Assembly: GCA_001464195.1 (NCBI GenBank)
Contig: LNEY01000023.1
Coordinates: 36,263-100,262, forward strand
Direction of reading: 5' to 3'
Length of the DNA: 64,000 nt
DNA from: Burkholderiales bacterium Ga0077547
Lineage (GTDB): Bacteria > Pseudomonadota > Gammaproteobacteria > Burkholderiales > Burkholderiaceae_C
Shown: positions 33,625 through 41,885 of the stretch, piece after piece
How positions within the stretch are numbered: the first letter of the stretch is position 1
Layout of the letters: each line of letters opens with the position of its first letter
The notes under the pieces: model-generated
Database searches by the model: none
Seen by the model: only the letters and a program-made list of their open reading frames with translations
What the model was told of the DNA's origin: nothing
Translations under genes and position numbers: made by a program

Positions 33625-33638
33625 GCGCCGATCACGCG

Positions 33639-34346
33639 TCAGGCCTGTTCGGACGCTTCGGCCACAGGTGATTCTGCGTGGTGGCGTTTTGGCTGCTGCG
33701 GCGCCTTGGCAGTCAGGCGTGAGGCCAGCGCCGCAGCAAGAAGCCAGAACCCGCCTGAGGTTTCACCCCACTCCTCCAGATACATCTGCTTCGGGATCGT
33801 CACGACATCGATGTCGAGGGCCTGCGAGGCGGCGAGGAGGCCAACGCAGGCGCCGAGCCTGAGCAGAACGGGATCGGCCAGCGCGATCCGTACCGCAGCG
33901 ATCAGCGGCCGGCGGCCGAGCAGAGAGGCCGAGATCGCGAGCGCTCCGACCGCAACGGCCAACAGCAGGTCGTCCACTGCAAGCGCGTCAAGTTCGCGCT
34001 TGGCGAGGATGATCAGATCATGCACGCCATCGAACTCGCCACCGCCCTTGAGCGCCGGCGCTTCGAACCCAAACAGGCGCGCGCCGTAGCTGATCTCGTC
34101 GAGTGCGCAGACAAGGCCCAAGGGCGTGATGAACCAGAGGGCTGGATGCGCGGCACGGCGGAGGCGGAGCAGCGTGGCCCCGCCGAAGAGGGCCGCACCG
34201 GCATACAGAAGGGCCGAAAAGGTCTCGAGAAGCCCGTCCTCGCTGATCAGCCAGTCATCCGGATGCCAGGCCAGGGCGGCGAGCGTCACTGCCACGGTCA
34301 GAGCCGCGAAGGCCACCGTGTCGCGCAGCATGTCCTGTCCCATCAA
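33639..34346 (-). CDS. Conserved multi-spanning membrane protein, unknown function
   Basis: A 235-residue protein with about six hydrophobic segments (FAALTVAVTLAALAW, LLYAGAALFGGATLL, LLLAVAVGALAISASLLG). A conserved-looking acidic motif LVCALDEISYGARLFGFEAP sits after the third helix. Similar (E/D)EISxGQRxFG motifs occur in uncharacterised inner-membrane proteins. The C-terminus is basic and soluble. Convergent with the sugar dehydrogenase gene (14 bp). No function can be assigned. Confidence 0.72.
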   Translation of the reverse strand: MMGQDMLRDTVAFAALTVAVTLAALAWHPDDWLISEDGLLETFSALLYAGAALFGGATLLRLRRAAHPALWFITPLGLVCALDEISYGARLFGFEAPALKGGGEFDGVHDLIILAKRELDALAVDDLLLAVAVGALAISASLLGRRPLIAAVRIALADPVLLRLGACVGLLAASQALDIDVVTIPKQMYLEEWGETSGGFWLLAAALASRLTAKAPQQPKRHHAESPVAEASEQA

Positions 34347-34424
34347 TGCAGTCTGTCATGGAAACGTCATCGAGCACACGAAATTCAAACGGTCTTTTTC
34401 GCCCGGACGCGCCCGGGCCCAGCG

Positions 34425-35228
34425 CTAGTGCCTTCGCAATTCGAAACTTCGTGTGTCGACGCGCTGAAACTCACCGCGCTCGCCGCTGAAATCCCAGCGT
34501 TCGATGCTGAAGCGGGCCGCACTGGTGGTCTCGTGCCGGATCACGTTCACTGAATTGGGTGCTTGCCGGCGCACGCGGCTTGAGAGGGCGGTGCCCGCTT
34601 GCGCCACGACGATCCGGGCGCCACTGGCGCCTGGCGGTGTCAGCTCGGCCACATAGGGCAGGTGGATGTGCCCGCCCAGTACGACATCGGCGCCGGCTTC
34701 GGCCCATGCCGATAGCGCCGCGTCACGGCCACGCAGCAGGTGTCTGGCTTCGGCATCGCCTTCGACGTGCACGGGCTGGTGCACCACCACCACCCGCAGC
34801 TGTTCGGGCCGCGCTTGGCGCAGCCGTGCGGCCACGCGCTGCACCTGTTCCGTGTTGACTTCACCTTCGATGTGGCGCCACCAGCGCGTTGTCTTCACGC
34901 ACTGCACCAGCAGCCCGGCGCTCTCGTGCACCGGCTCGAGTTCATCGCCGAAGGTGGCGCGGTAGCCGCTGTAAGGCGCCAGCAGGCGCAACAGCGGATT
35001 CACCACCGTGAGGTCGTGGTTGCCGGGGATGCTGACGAACGGCAGCGCCAGACGATCGATGAAGCGCCGGGCTGCGGCGAACTGCGCAGCCCGCGCGCGC
35101 TGCGTGATGTCGCCCGAGATCACCAGCAACTCGGGCGCGAGCTCAGATGCCAGCGCCGCCAGCGCTTCAACGACGGGTGGCTGCTCAGTGCCGAAGTGGG
35201 TGTCGGAGATGTGCAGCAGTGTCGTCAC
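34425..35228 (-). CDS. Metallophosphoesterase (calcineurin-like)
   Basis: A 267-residue binuclear-metal phosphoesterase. Motifs: LLHISDTHFG (D-x-H), ELLVISGDITQRA (GD), SIPGNHDLTV (GNHD), VVHQPVH and VLGGHIHLPY (GHxH). This is the class III cyclic-nucleotide phosphodiesterase-like fold; the substrate is unknown. The start is a GTG overlapping the stop of the Tim44-like gene (GTGA). A decayed copy of its 3' end is at 30672-30777. Confidence 0.9.
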   Translation of the reverse strand: MTTLLHISDTHFGTEQPPVVEALAALASELAPELLVISGDITQRARAAQFAAARRFIDRLALPFVSIPGNHDLTVVNPLLRLLAPYSGYRATFGDELEPVHESAGLLVQCVKTTRWWRHIEGEVNTEQVQRVAARLRQARPEQLRVVVVHQPVHVEGDAEARHLLRGRDAALSAWAEAGADVVLGGHIHLPYVAELTPPGASGARIVVAQAGTALSSRVRRQAPNSVNVIRHETTSAARFSIERWDFSGERGEFQRVDTRSFELRRH

Positions 35229-36142
35229 TGCGTCTGCTGGATGCCTGCAATCGCCCACTGACCGCCCGCGTTGGGCTTGACCAGATGCCAGACCTCGTCA
35301 AACGCGGTCACCGGGCCGTCGGCTTCTTCGCGGATCGTGCCGTGGTAGCGAACGCTGACCACTTGGCGCTCGGCCTCTTCGACCAGGTCGATCACCTCGG
35401 CGTCGACATGGGTCACGTCGGTGCGCTGTTCCTTGTCGACGCGGTCTTGCAGATCGAGCTTGATCGCGGCGTACATCTCAGGCGTGGTGAATTGCCGCAG
35501 GTCCTGCAGGTCGGCGGTGTCGTTGGCGGCCTGCATGCGGATGAAGGTCAGCTTCGCGATGCGCTCGAAGGCCTCCTGATCGAAGCTGGCTGGCAGCATC
35601 GTCGGGCGAGAAGCGACGGCAGTGCTTGTGGTCACGGGCGGGCTCGCTGCGGCGGCGCTCCAGCCTGAACCCGAGCCGCGCGTTGCGCCCGCGGTTTCGC
35701 CGGCGAATTGCAGGCCGTTGAAGCCGGGGGCGGTCTGTGCTGCCGGTGCGCTGCGCATGCGGCTCATCACGAAGCGGATGGCCACGAAGGCGACGATGCC
35801 CAGCAACAGCATCATGATCAGGTTGCCGAACTCGGCACCCAGGCCCAGATGGCTCATCAGGGCGGCGATGCCCAGACCCGCGGCCAAGCCGGCGATGGGG
35901 CCCATCCACGAGCGTTTGGGGGCAGCTGCTGGCGCGGCACCGGCCGTGGGTGATGGGGTCGGGTTGGCCTGGGCGGGCTTCGCCGGGGCCTGTGTGGGGG
36001 CCGGAGCGGGCGTGCTGCGCGGCGGCAACTGGCGCTGCATGCCGGAGTAACCACCGCTGCCCAGGCGCTTGGCATCCACGCTCAGAGGCGTGAAGCCTGT
36101 CGCGAACACCGCTACCGACAAAGCCAGGATCCAGGATTTCAT
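35225..36142 (-). CDS. Tim44-like domain membrane protein
   Basis: A 305-residue protein. Signal sequence MKSWILALSVAVFATGF, then a Pro/Ala-rich linker, two hydrophobic segments (GPIAGLAAGLGIAALMSHLG and NLIMMLLLGIVAFVAIRFVM), then a soluble Tim44-like domain (FERIAKLTFIRMQAANDTAD, FTTPEMYAAIKLDLQDR, VVSVRYHGTIREEADGP). AAAGGAC upstream supports ATG 36142. Bacterial homologues are inner-membrane proteins of unclear function. It is coupled to the metallophosphoesterase and divergent from tolB. Confidence 0.9.
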   Translation of the reverse strand: MKSWILALSVAVFATGFTPLSVDAKRLGSGGYSGMQRQLPPRSTPAPAPTQAPAKPAQANPTPSPTAGAAPAAAPKRSWMGPIAGLAAGLGIAALMSHLGLGAEFGNLIMMLLLGIVAFVAIRFVMSRMRSAPAAQTAPGFNGLQFAGETAGATRGSGSGWSAAAASPPVTTSTAVASRPTMLPASFDQEAFERIAKLTFIRMQAANDTADLQDLRQFTTPEMYAAIKLDLQDRVDKEQRTDVTHVDAEVIDLVEEAERQVVSVRYHGTIREEADGPVTAFDEVWHLVKPNAGGQWAIAGIQQTQ

Positions 36143-36398
36143 CAGTTCGTCCTTTTCAGATGCATGCCGCGGAAATGCGGGCTGAAACTGTTTGTGCAAG
36201 GGGCATTGTGCTTGGTGTCGTCCGCTTCGTGGGTCGGCAGCGGTGCAAACCTGTTGCTGGACGAGGCATTCAGCAGGCGTAGGGAACTTCGCTGCACGCG
36301 GCAGACTCGGTGAACCAGCCCACTATCATTGGTGCCATCCACACAACGCTTCAGCTCCTGCGGTCGTGTCCGTGGAGCCCGCCTGTCGTCCACCGCCC

Positions 36399-37697
36399 AT
36401 GCTGCGTCCGATCACTGTTGTTGCCCCGCGTTTTTTCGCCATCGTCTGTGCCGCCCTGGCAGTCTGCTTGACGGTCATCCCCGCGGCCCAGGCGCAGCTG
36501 AGGGTCGAGATGTCGGGGGTTGGCGCCTCCCAGGTGCCGATTGCGGTGGTGGGGTTTCGCAATGAGCAGGCCGCCCCGCAGCTGGTGTCGCAGATCGTGC
36601 GTGCCGATCTGGAGCGCAGTGGCCTGTTTCGCGGTGTCGACGCACCCGGTGTGCTCGACGAAAGCACCCAACCCGCGATGGCCGACTGGCGCCGCCGCGC
36701 CGCCGATGCGCTGGTGGGCGGCTCGGTGACGCGGCTGGCCGATGGCCGATACGACGTGCGCTTCAAGTTGTGGGATGTTGTGAAGGGCACCGAACTGGGC
36801 GCGCAAAGCACCGTGGTGGTGGCTGCGGACCTGCGGCTGGCGGCCCACCGCATCGCTGACTTCATTCACGAAAAGCTGACCGGGCAGAAAGGCGTGTTCT
36901 CGACGCGCATCGCTTACGTCACCCGCATGGGCAAGCGCTACACGCTGAACATTGCCGATGCCGATGGCGAGGGCGGCCAGATTGCGCTGAACAGCGCCGA
37001 ACCCATCATTTCCCCGGCGTGGTCGCCCAATGGCCGCGAGCTGGCGTATGTCTCGTTCGAGACCCAGAAGGCGGTGGTCTATGTGCAGGATGTCGCCAGC
37101 GGCAAGCGGCGCGCGGTGGCGAATTTCCGTGGCTCGAACAGCGCGCCGGCGTGGTCGCCCGATGGCCAGACGCTGGCCGTGACGCTGTCTCGCGATGGCG
37201 GCTCGCAGATCTACCTGATGGGTCGCAACGGTGACAACGTGCGCCGCCTGACTCAGAGCATCGGCATCGACACCGAGCCCGTGTTCTCACCTGACGGCCG
37301 CAGCATCTATTTCGTTAGTGATCGCAGTGGTGGCCCGCAGATCTACCGCATCCCGGCCAACGGCGGCGCGGCTGAGCGCATCACCTTTGCGGGCGGCTAC
37401 AACATCAGCCCGGCCCTCAGCCCCGATGGACGCTCACTGGCCTATGTCTCGCGGGAGGGCGGTGCGTTCCGCTTGTATGTGCAGGACCTCGCAGGTGGTG
37501 CGCCGGTGTCTGTAAGTGACACCAACGACGACGAGAGCCCGAGCTTTGCGCCCAACAGCCGCTTGATCATCTACGCGTCGCGCTCGCAGGGCCGGGATGT
37601 GTTGCTGACCACCTCGCTGGACGGCAAGATCAGGTCACGCTTGGTCTCGTCGACCGCCGATGTGCGCGAACCCGTGTGGGGTCCGTACGGCCGCTGA
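36399..37697 (+). CDS. tolB: Tol-Pal system protein TolB
   Basis: Periplasmic propeller protein of 432 residues that links Pal to the inner-membrane Tol complex during cell division. A signal peptide (ITVVAPRFFAIVCAALAVCL... cut after AQA), an N-terminal domain (LRVEMSGVGASQVPIAVVGF) and repeated propeller blades (SPAWSPNGRELAYVSFE, APAWSPDGQTLAVTLS, EPVFSPDGRSIYFVSDRSG) are present. ATG 36399 suits the signal; an in-frame GTG lies 11 codons upstream. pal, cpoB and tcdA follow; tolQRA are not upstream here. Confidence 0.96.
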   Translation: MLRPITVVAPRFFAIVCAALAVCLTVIPAAQAQLRVEMSGVGASQVPIAVVGFRNEQAAPQLVSQIVRADLERSGLFRGVDAPGVLDESTQPAMADWRRRAADALVGGSVTRLADGRYDVRFKLWDVVKGTELGAQSTVVVAADLRLAAHRIADFIHEKLTGQKGVFSTRIAYVTRMGKRYTLNIADADGEGGQIALNSAEPIISPAWSPNGRELAYVSFETQKAVVYVQDVASGKRRAVANFRGSNSAPAWSPDGQTLAVTLSRDGGSQIYLMGRNGDNVRRLTQSIGIDTEPVFSPDGRSIYFVSDRSGGPQIYRIPANGGAAERITFAGGYNISPALSPDGRSLAYVSREGGAFRLYVQDLAGGAPVSVSDTNDDESPSFAPNSRLIIYASRSQGRDVLLTTSLDGKIRSRLVSSTADVREPVWGPYGR

Positions 37698-37790
37698 AAC
37701 CAGCTCGGGCCTGCTGTCTTTCCGTCGTTCGCTTTGTTGCAGTACCACAGACGTACCACTGATAATTTCTCATCACCTCAAGGAGTTTCC

Positions 37791-38345
37791 ATGAATACGA
37801 CCTCTCTTTCCATTCGTCCGACTCAGCGGTTGCTGTGGGCTGCGCTGTGCGCTGCGGCGCTGGCCGGCTGCGGTTCCAACGTCAAGCTCGACGACAAGAA
37901 CGTGCCTGTGGAATCACGCTCCGGCACCGGCGTTGACGCCAACGCAGCAGGCACCTCGCAGTCGCAGGTCACCCCGGTGGACCTGACCCAGAACGGCGGC
38001 GCAGGCCTGTTTTCCAGTGCGGGCAAGGTCGTTTACTTCGACTTCGACAGCTACACCGTGCGTGACGACGCCCGCCCGGTGATCGACGCGAACGCCAAGA
38101 TCCTGACGGCCAACAAGACGGCGAAGCTCGCTGTCGAAGGCCACACCGATGAGCGCGGTGGCCGCGAATACAACCTGTCGCTTGGCCAGAAGCGTGCCGA
38201 GGCCGTCGTGCGCGCGCTGACCCTCGCCGGTGCCACCGATGGCCAGCTCGAAGCCACCAGCTTCGGCAAGGAGCGCCCAGCCGTCGCTGGCAGTGACGAG
38301 GCGGCCTATGCGAAGAACCGCCGCGTTGAACTCGTCGCCCGCTGA
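37791..38345 (+). CDS. pal: Peptidoglycan-associated lipoprotein Pal
   Basis: Outer-membrane lipoprotein of 184 residues anchoring the envelope to peptidoglycan. Signal with lipobox LAGC (ALCAAALAGCGSN), linker, then an OmpA-like domain: VVYFDFDSYTVRDDARPVI, LAVEGHTDERGGREYNLSLG and ATSFGKERPAVAGSDE with the DAP-binding D and R residues intact. AAGGAGTTTCC precedes ATG. It lies 93 bp after tolB. Confidence 0.97.
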   Translation: MNTTSLSIRPTQRLLWAALCAAALAGCGSNVKLDDKNVPVESRSGTGVDANAAGTSQSQVTPVDLTQNGGAGLFSSAGKVVYFDFDSYTVRDDARPVIDANAKILTANKTAKLAVEGHTDERGGREYNLSLGQKRAEAVVRALTLAGATDGQLEATSFGKERPAVAGSDEAAYAKNRRVELVAR

Positions 38346-38355
38346 GGGCCTGACG

Positions 38356-39141
38356 ATGAGCGCGGCGCGCATCTGGCCTCGTGCGAGGTGGTGGTCCGGC
38401 CTGGGCGCCACCTGTCTGGTGCTGACGCTGTCGGCGCCGGCTGCACAGGCGGGCCTGTTCGATGACGACGAGGCGCGCCGCGCGATCCTCGAGCTGCGCC
38501 AGAAGCTCGAGCAGAGCAACGAGCAGGCCCGTGCGGCACAGGCCGAGCAGATTGGCCAGTTGCGGACCAGCCTGGCCGACCTGAGCCGCCAGATCGACCT
38601 GATGCGCACCGAGAACGCCAGCTTGCGCGATCAGGTCGAGCAGATGGCAAGGGACGTGGGCCTGATGCAGGTTCAGCTTAAGGATCTGAAGCAGGATTAC
38701 GACGCACGCCTGGCCCGCATCGAGCCACAGATGGCCTCGGTCGATGGCCGCGAGTTCATGGCCGATGCCGAGGAAATCCGCCAGTACGAGGCGGCGATGG
38801 CGCAGGTGCGCAGCGGCGATTTCGCGGCGGCCGCCACCTCGCTGGCGGTGTTCCGCAGCCGCTACCCGAGCAGCGGTTACGGCCAGTCGGTGTTGTTCTG
38901 GCTGGGCAATGCGCAGTACGGCAAACGCAGCTACGCCGAGGCCATTTCATCGTTCCGCAGTTTCGCCACCAGTTATCCCGGCGACCTGCGTGCGCCGGAG
39001 GCGCTGCTGGCCATCGCGAACTGCCAGTTCGAGCTGAAGGACACCAAGGCTGCGCGCAGGACCTTGGATGAGCTGTTCAAGACCTACCCCGACTCCGAAG
39101 CAGCGCAAGCAGGCAAGGCGCGTCTGGCTGCCCTGAAGTGA
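38356..39141 (+). CDS. cpoB: Cell division coordinator CpoB (YbgF)
   Basis: Periplasmic protein of 261 residues coordinating outer-membrane constriction with PBP1B. A signal (LGATCLVLTLSAPAAQA), a coiled-coil of about 100 residues (ILELRQKLEQSNEQARAAQA, LRDQVEQMARDVGLMQVQ) and C-terminal TPR repeats (YEAAMAQVRSGDFAAAATSL, FWLGNAQYGKRSYAEAISSF) are visible. It starts 10 bp after pal and overlaps tcdA by 4 nt. Confidence 0.94.
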   Translation: MSAARIWPRARWWSGLGATCLVLTLSAPAAQAGLFDDDEARRAILELRQKLEQSNEQARAAQAEQIGQLRTSLADLSRQIDLMRTENASLRDQVEQMARDVGLMQVQLKDLKQDYDARLARIEPQMASVDGREFMADAEEIRQYEAAMAQVRSGDFAAAATSLAVFRSRYPSSGYGQSVLFWLGNAQYGKRSYAEAISSFRSFATSYPGDLRAPEALLAIANCQFELKDTKAARRTLDELFKTYPDSEAAQAGKARLAALK

Positions 39142-39911
39142 ACGCCCCGCAGGCCATCGACGACGCGTCGGTGGCCGATCTCGAACGCCGCTTCGGTGGT
39201 TTGCGGCGCTTGCATGGCGACGCGGGCTATGACCGGTTGCGCGCTGCCCGCATCGCGGTGGTCGGGCTCGGTGGTGTGGGTTCTTGGGCCGCCGAGGCCT
39301 TGGCTCGCAGTGGGGTGGCCGAACTGACGCTGATCGACCTGGACCACGTGTCCGAAGGCAACATCAACCGCCAGGTGCAGGCCCTCGGTCACACGGTCGG
39401 TCAGTCCAAGGCGCTGGCCTTGTGCGAACGCTTGAGCGACATCCATCCGGGATGCGTGCTGCGGCCCATCGAGGAATTCGTCGACGGTGACAACTGGCCG
39501 GCGTTGCTGCCGCAGCCGGTCGATGCGCTCATCGATGCCTGTGATCAGGTGCGGGCCAAATCAGTACTGGCCGCCTGGGCGCTCGACACCGGTACTGCGT
39601 TCGTCAGCGTCGGTGCCGCTGGTGGCAAGCAGCGCCCGCAAGCCGTCGAAACCAGTGATTTGGCCGAGGCCACGCACGATCCGCTGCTGGCATCGCTGCG
39701 CCAGCGACTGCGTCAGCACCATGGCGCTGCGCGACGTGGGCCCATCGGCATCGCGTGCGTCTATTCCCGCGAAGCGGTGCGCCTGCCCGACCAGGCGTGC
39801 GACACCGAAAGCAACCTGAACTGCCATGGCTATGGTTCCAGCGTGACCGTCACGGCGACCTTTGGCATGGTCGCGGCGGGCGAGGTCATTCGCGCCTGGC
39901 TGAGCCGCTGA
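39138..39911 (+). CDS. tcdA: tRNA threonylcarbamoyladenosine dehydratase TcdA
   Basis: A 257-residue ThiF/E1-like enzyme cyclising t6A37 to ct6A in ANN-decoding tRNAs. Motifs: RFGGLRRLHGDAGYDRLRAA, nucleotide-binding VVGLGGVGSWAAEALARSG, LIDLDHVSEGNINRQVQA, DACDQVRAKSVL and SVGAAGGKQRPQ. GTG start overlapping the cpoB stop (GTGA). Two tRNA-Lys genes, which read AAR codons and carry t6A, follow directly; this neighbourhood may be coincidence. Confidence 0.95.
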   Translation: MNAPQAIDDASVADLERRFGGLRRLHGDAGYDRLRAARIAVVGLGGVGSWAAEALARSGVAELTLIDLDHVSEGNINRQVQALGHTVGQSKALALCERLSDIHPGCVLRPIEEFVDGDNWPALLPQPVDALIDACDQVRAKSVLAAWALDTGTAFVSVGAAGGKQRPQAVETSDLAEATHDPLLASLRQRLRQHHGAARRGPIGIACVYSREAVRLPDQACDTESNLNCHGYGSSVTVTATFGMVAAGEVIRAWLSR

Positions 39912-39960
39912 GTGCCTCTGCTGAACTTGCAATGCGCGCCAAGAGGTGCCGAAGTCGGGC

Positions 39961-39966
39961 TATACT
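39961..39966 (+). promoter_or_regulatory. -10 box of the tRNA-Lys promoter
   Basis: TATACT followed by a GC-rich stretch (TGCGGGCTGCTCGG) up to the first tRNA base, 15 bp downstream. This is the arrangement of stringently controlled stable-RNA promoters. A matching -35 at 16-18 bp is not evident. Confidence 0.45.
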
Positions 39967-39980
39967 TGCGGGCTGCTCGG

Positions 39981-40056
39981 GGGTTGTTAGCTCAGTTGGT
40001 AGAGCAGCGGACTTTTAATCCGTAGGTCGTGGGTTCGAGCCCCGCACAACCCACCA
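39981..40056 (+). tRNA. tRNA-Lys (anticodon TTT)
   Basis: A 76-nt cloverleaf with encoded CCA. Acceptor GGGTTGT pairs with ACAACCC; D-arm GCTC..GAGC; anticodon stem GCGGA/TCCGT around loop CTTTTAA; T-arm contains GGGTTCGAGCCCC. Discriminator A. Reads AAA/AAG. Confidence 0.98.
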
Positions 40057-40094
40057 TCGCAACACATCGTTTTCATCCGAAGACGTCAATCTTC

Positions 40095-40170
40095 GGGCTC
40101 TTAGCTCAGTTGGTAGAGCAGCGGACTCTTAATCCGTAGGTCGAGTGTTCGAGTCACTCAGGGCCCACCA
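40095..40170 (+). tRNA. tRNA-Lys (anticodon CTT)
   Basis: A 76-nt cloverleaf with encoded CCA. Acceptor GGGCTCT pairs with AGGGCCC (one T-G wobble); anticodon loop CTCTTAA; T-arm GAGTG/CACTC. From the D-stem through the anticodon arm it is identical to the preceding tRNA except for the wobble base (T to C), suggesting tandem duplication. Reads AAG. Confidence 0.97.
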
Positions 40171-40178
40171 GTAAATTC

Positions 40179-40214
40179 AACGGCTTAGGCAAATCGCCTA
40201 GGCCGTTGTTCTTT
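40179..40214 (+). terminator. Terminator after the tRNA-Lys pair
   Basis: AACGGCTTAGGC-AAATC-GCCTAGGCCGTT, a 12-bp stem with one T-G pair, then GTTCTTT. It starts 9 nt after the second tRNA's CCA end. Confidence 0.85.
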
Positions 40215-40256
40215 GTAGCGTCTTGTTCGTAGCCACCGAACGCCTCCAATCGGTTC

Positions 40257-40722
40257 GTTGCCCCCTTCAAAGCCTCTTTGTCCAACCAGGTCGATGATGC
40301 CAAGCATTTGTGTGCCGCCGAGGTGGTGCTCTCTAAGGACCCTGAGGCGATGGCCGCGGACCAGAATTCGTTCCTTCATCCTCAATACCGTGGCTGCACC
40401 GCACGATCTGGATCCGTTCATCGCCTTGGTCAAGCGCGTTTGCACGATGACGCTGGTGGGCGCGCCGGAACACCCGCACGCGGGACGGAGCGTGTTTGGC
40501 CTGACATTCAGTCGCCGCCGACTGAGTGGATCGTTTATTGGCCGCATCCGCGAAACGCAGGTGATGCTCGACTTTTGCGTCGAGCACCGGACCGTCTTCG
40601 ACATCGATTTAATCGCGACGACCGAGATCAACACTGCCTACGAGCGCATGCTCAGGAGCGAAGGCAAGTACCGCTTCGTGATCGACATGGCAGCGCTGCA
40701 GGCAGGGCCGGCGACAGCCTGA
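40257..40722 (+). pseudogene. Truncated, frameshifted zinc alcohol dehydrogenase (CAD/YahK-like)
   Basis: Only the C-terminal half is left. Frame 1 (40257-40374) reads SLSNQVDDAKHLCAAEVVLS, then KDPEAMAADQNSF; frame 2 continues FILNTVAAPHDLDPFIALVK, then TLVGAPEHPHAGRSVFG, INTAYERMLRSEGKYRFVID. In intact relatives NSFDFILNTV is continuous, so two bases are missing near 40375. The zinc-binding N-terminal domain (about 190 residues) is absent; sequence begins 50 bp after the tRNA terminator. It is non-functional as a dehydrogenase. Confidence 0.85.
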
Positions 40723-40784
40723 TGGCCTCGTCTCCGCACACTCGCTTTTTGTGACAATGGGAAAGGTGTCGGAGGGTTCGCACT

Positions 40785-41885
40785 GTGCACGTCGCCTTTT
40801 TTGCTGAGCAGCTGTACTACCTGCCGCAGTTTCTGCCAGTGATCGAGGAGCTGTGTCGGCGTGGCCACCGCGTCACGACGCTGCTTCGACTCGACCCGCA
40901 GTGCGCCGGCATGGCGCTGAATTTGCCGGGCGAAGGTGACGGTCGCGGCGATCTGATCAGGGTGGCCAGCGTCCGCGAAGGCTACGCCCGATTGAGGCAA
41001 CTGGCCCCCGACTGGGCGGTGTTTGGCACGTTTCTTGACGCCAGCGAGACGCTGGCAGCGAACACCCGGACGGCATTGGTTTACCACGGCATCGGTGTTA
41101 AAAACGTGCTGTTCGACAAGCGCCTCAATGCCTTCGACTTGCGCTGTGTCGAATCGCAGCGCGTGCTCGACGAACTGACAGCACGCGATCCGGCTGCCCG
41201 CCCACGTTGCGCGTTGGTCGGGTTTGCGAAGCTGGATCCGCTGATCACCGCGCCGCGTCCCGCTCGGCGCGCGTCGGGGGCCGCGCCGGTGCTGTTGTAC
41301 GCCCCCACTTTCTACCCTTCTTCGCTGGAGCGCATGCCGGTCCGGCTCCCTGATCTGGTGCCTGGTGCGAAATGGATCGTTAAGCCGCATTTTTTCAGCT
41401 GGACGCTGAAGCAGTACGCCCCGCAGCGCGAACAACTCGCGGAGTGGGCACGCGATGCGCGGGTCGAAGTGTGCGGTCCGGAGGTCTACAACCTGGTGCC
41501 GCTGATGGCCCGGGCCGATGTGCTGGTCAGCGATGCGTCCAGTGCCTTGTTCGAGTTTGCAGCGCTGGGCCGGCCGGTGGTCTGGTGTCGGTTTCTGGCG
41601 CTGCGCTGGAGCTACCGCGGGCCGTTTGCCTGGCGATTCAAGCAACGCATGGATCCGAACACGCCGCGCTATGAGGCTGTTGCCCACACGGCGGACAAGC
41701 CCGCGCAGCTGGGTGGCGTGTTGTTTCGCGCCATCGCCGAGAGCACCGATCCAGACTGTGCGCTTCAACCGCAGCGCGAGGCGCTGATCGAACACCTGAT
41801 AGGCCCGCGTGACGGACGGGCCTCGGAGCGCATCTCTGATGAGCTGACACGGCGCCTGGGCCGGGTCACAGCACTCGACGGATGA
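40785..41885 (+). CDS. CDP-glycerol glycerophosphotransferase family protein
   Basis: A 366-residue GT-B-type transferase of the TagB/TagF family (PF04464), which adds glycerol-phosphate (or similar polyol-phosphate) units to cell-surface polymers. Visible markers: LVYHGIGVKNVLFD, PVLLYAPTFYPSSLER (APTWR-like), WIVKPHFFSW and the C-terminal ADVLVSDASSALFEFAALGRP containing the SDxSS signature. GTG start. It converges on the TagD-like gene with a 20-bp overlap of coding ends, together suggesting a teichoic-acid-like capsule or LPS decoration. Confidence 0.85.
   Translation: MHVAFFAEQLYYLPQFLPVIEELCRRGHRVTTLLRLDPQCAGMALNLPGEGDGRGDLIRVASVREGYARLRQLAPDWAVFGTFLDASETLAANTRTALVYHGIGVKNVLFDKRLNAFDLRCVESQRVLDELTARDPAARPRCALVGFAKLDPLITAPRPARRASGAAPVLLYAPTFYPSSLERMPVRLPDLVPGAKWIVKPHFFSWTLKQYAPQREQLAEWARDARVEVCGPEVYNLVPLMARADVLVSDASSALFEFAALGRPVVWCRFLALRWSYRGPFAWRFKQRMDPNTPRYEAVAHTADKPAQLGGVLFRAIAESTDPDCALQPQREALIEHLIGPRDGRASERISDELTRRLGRVTALDG

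Noticed and set aside
40078..40097. CCGAAGA-N6-TCTTCGG hairpin between the tRNA-Lys genes as a terminator
   Set aside because: It overlaps the first bases of the second tRNA and has no U-run; both tRNAs are more likely one transcript processed by RNases.
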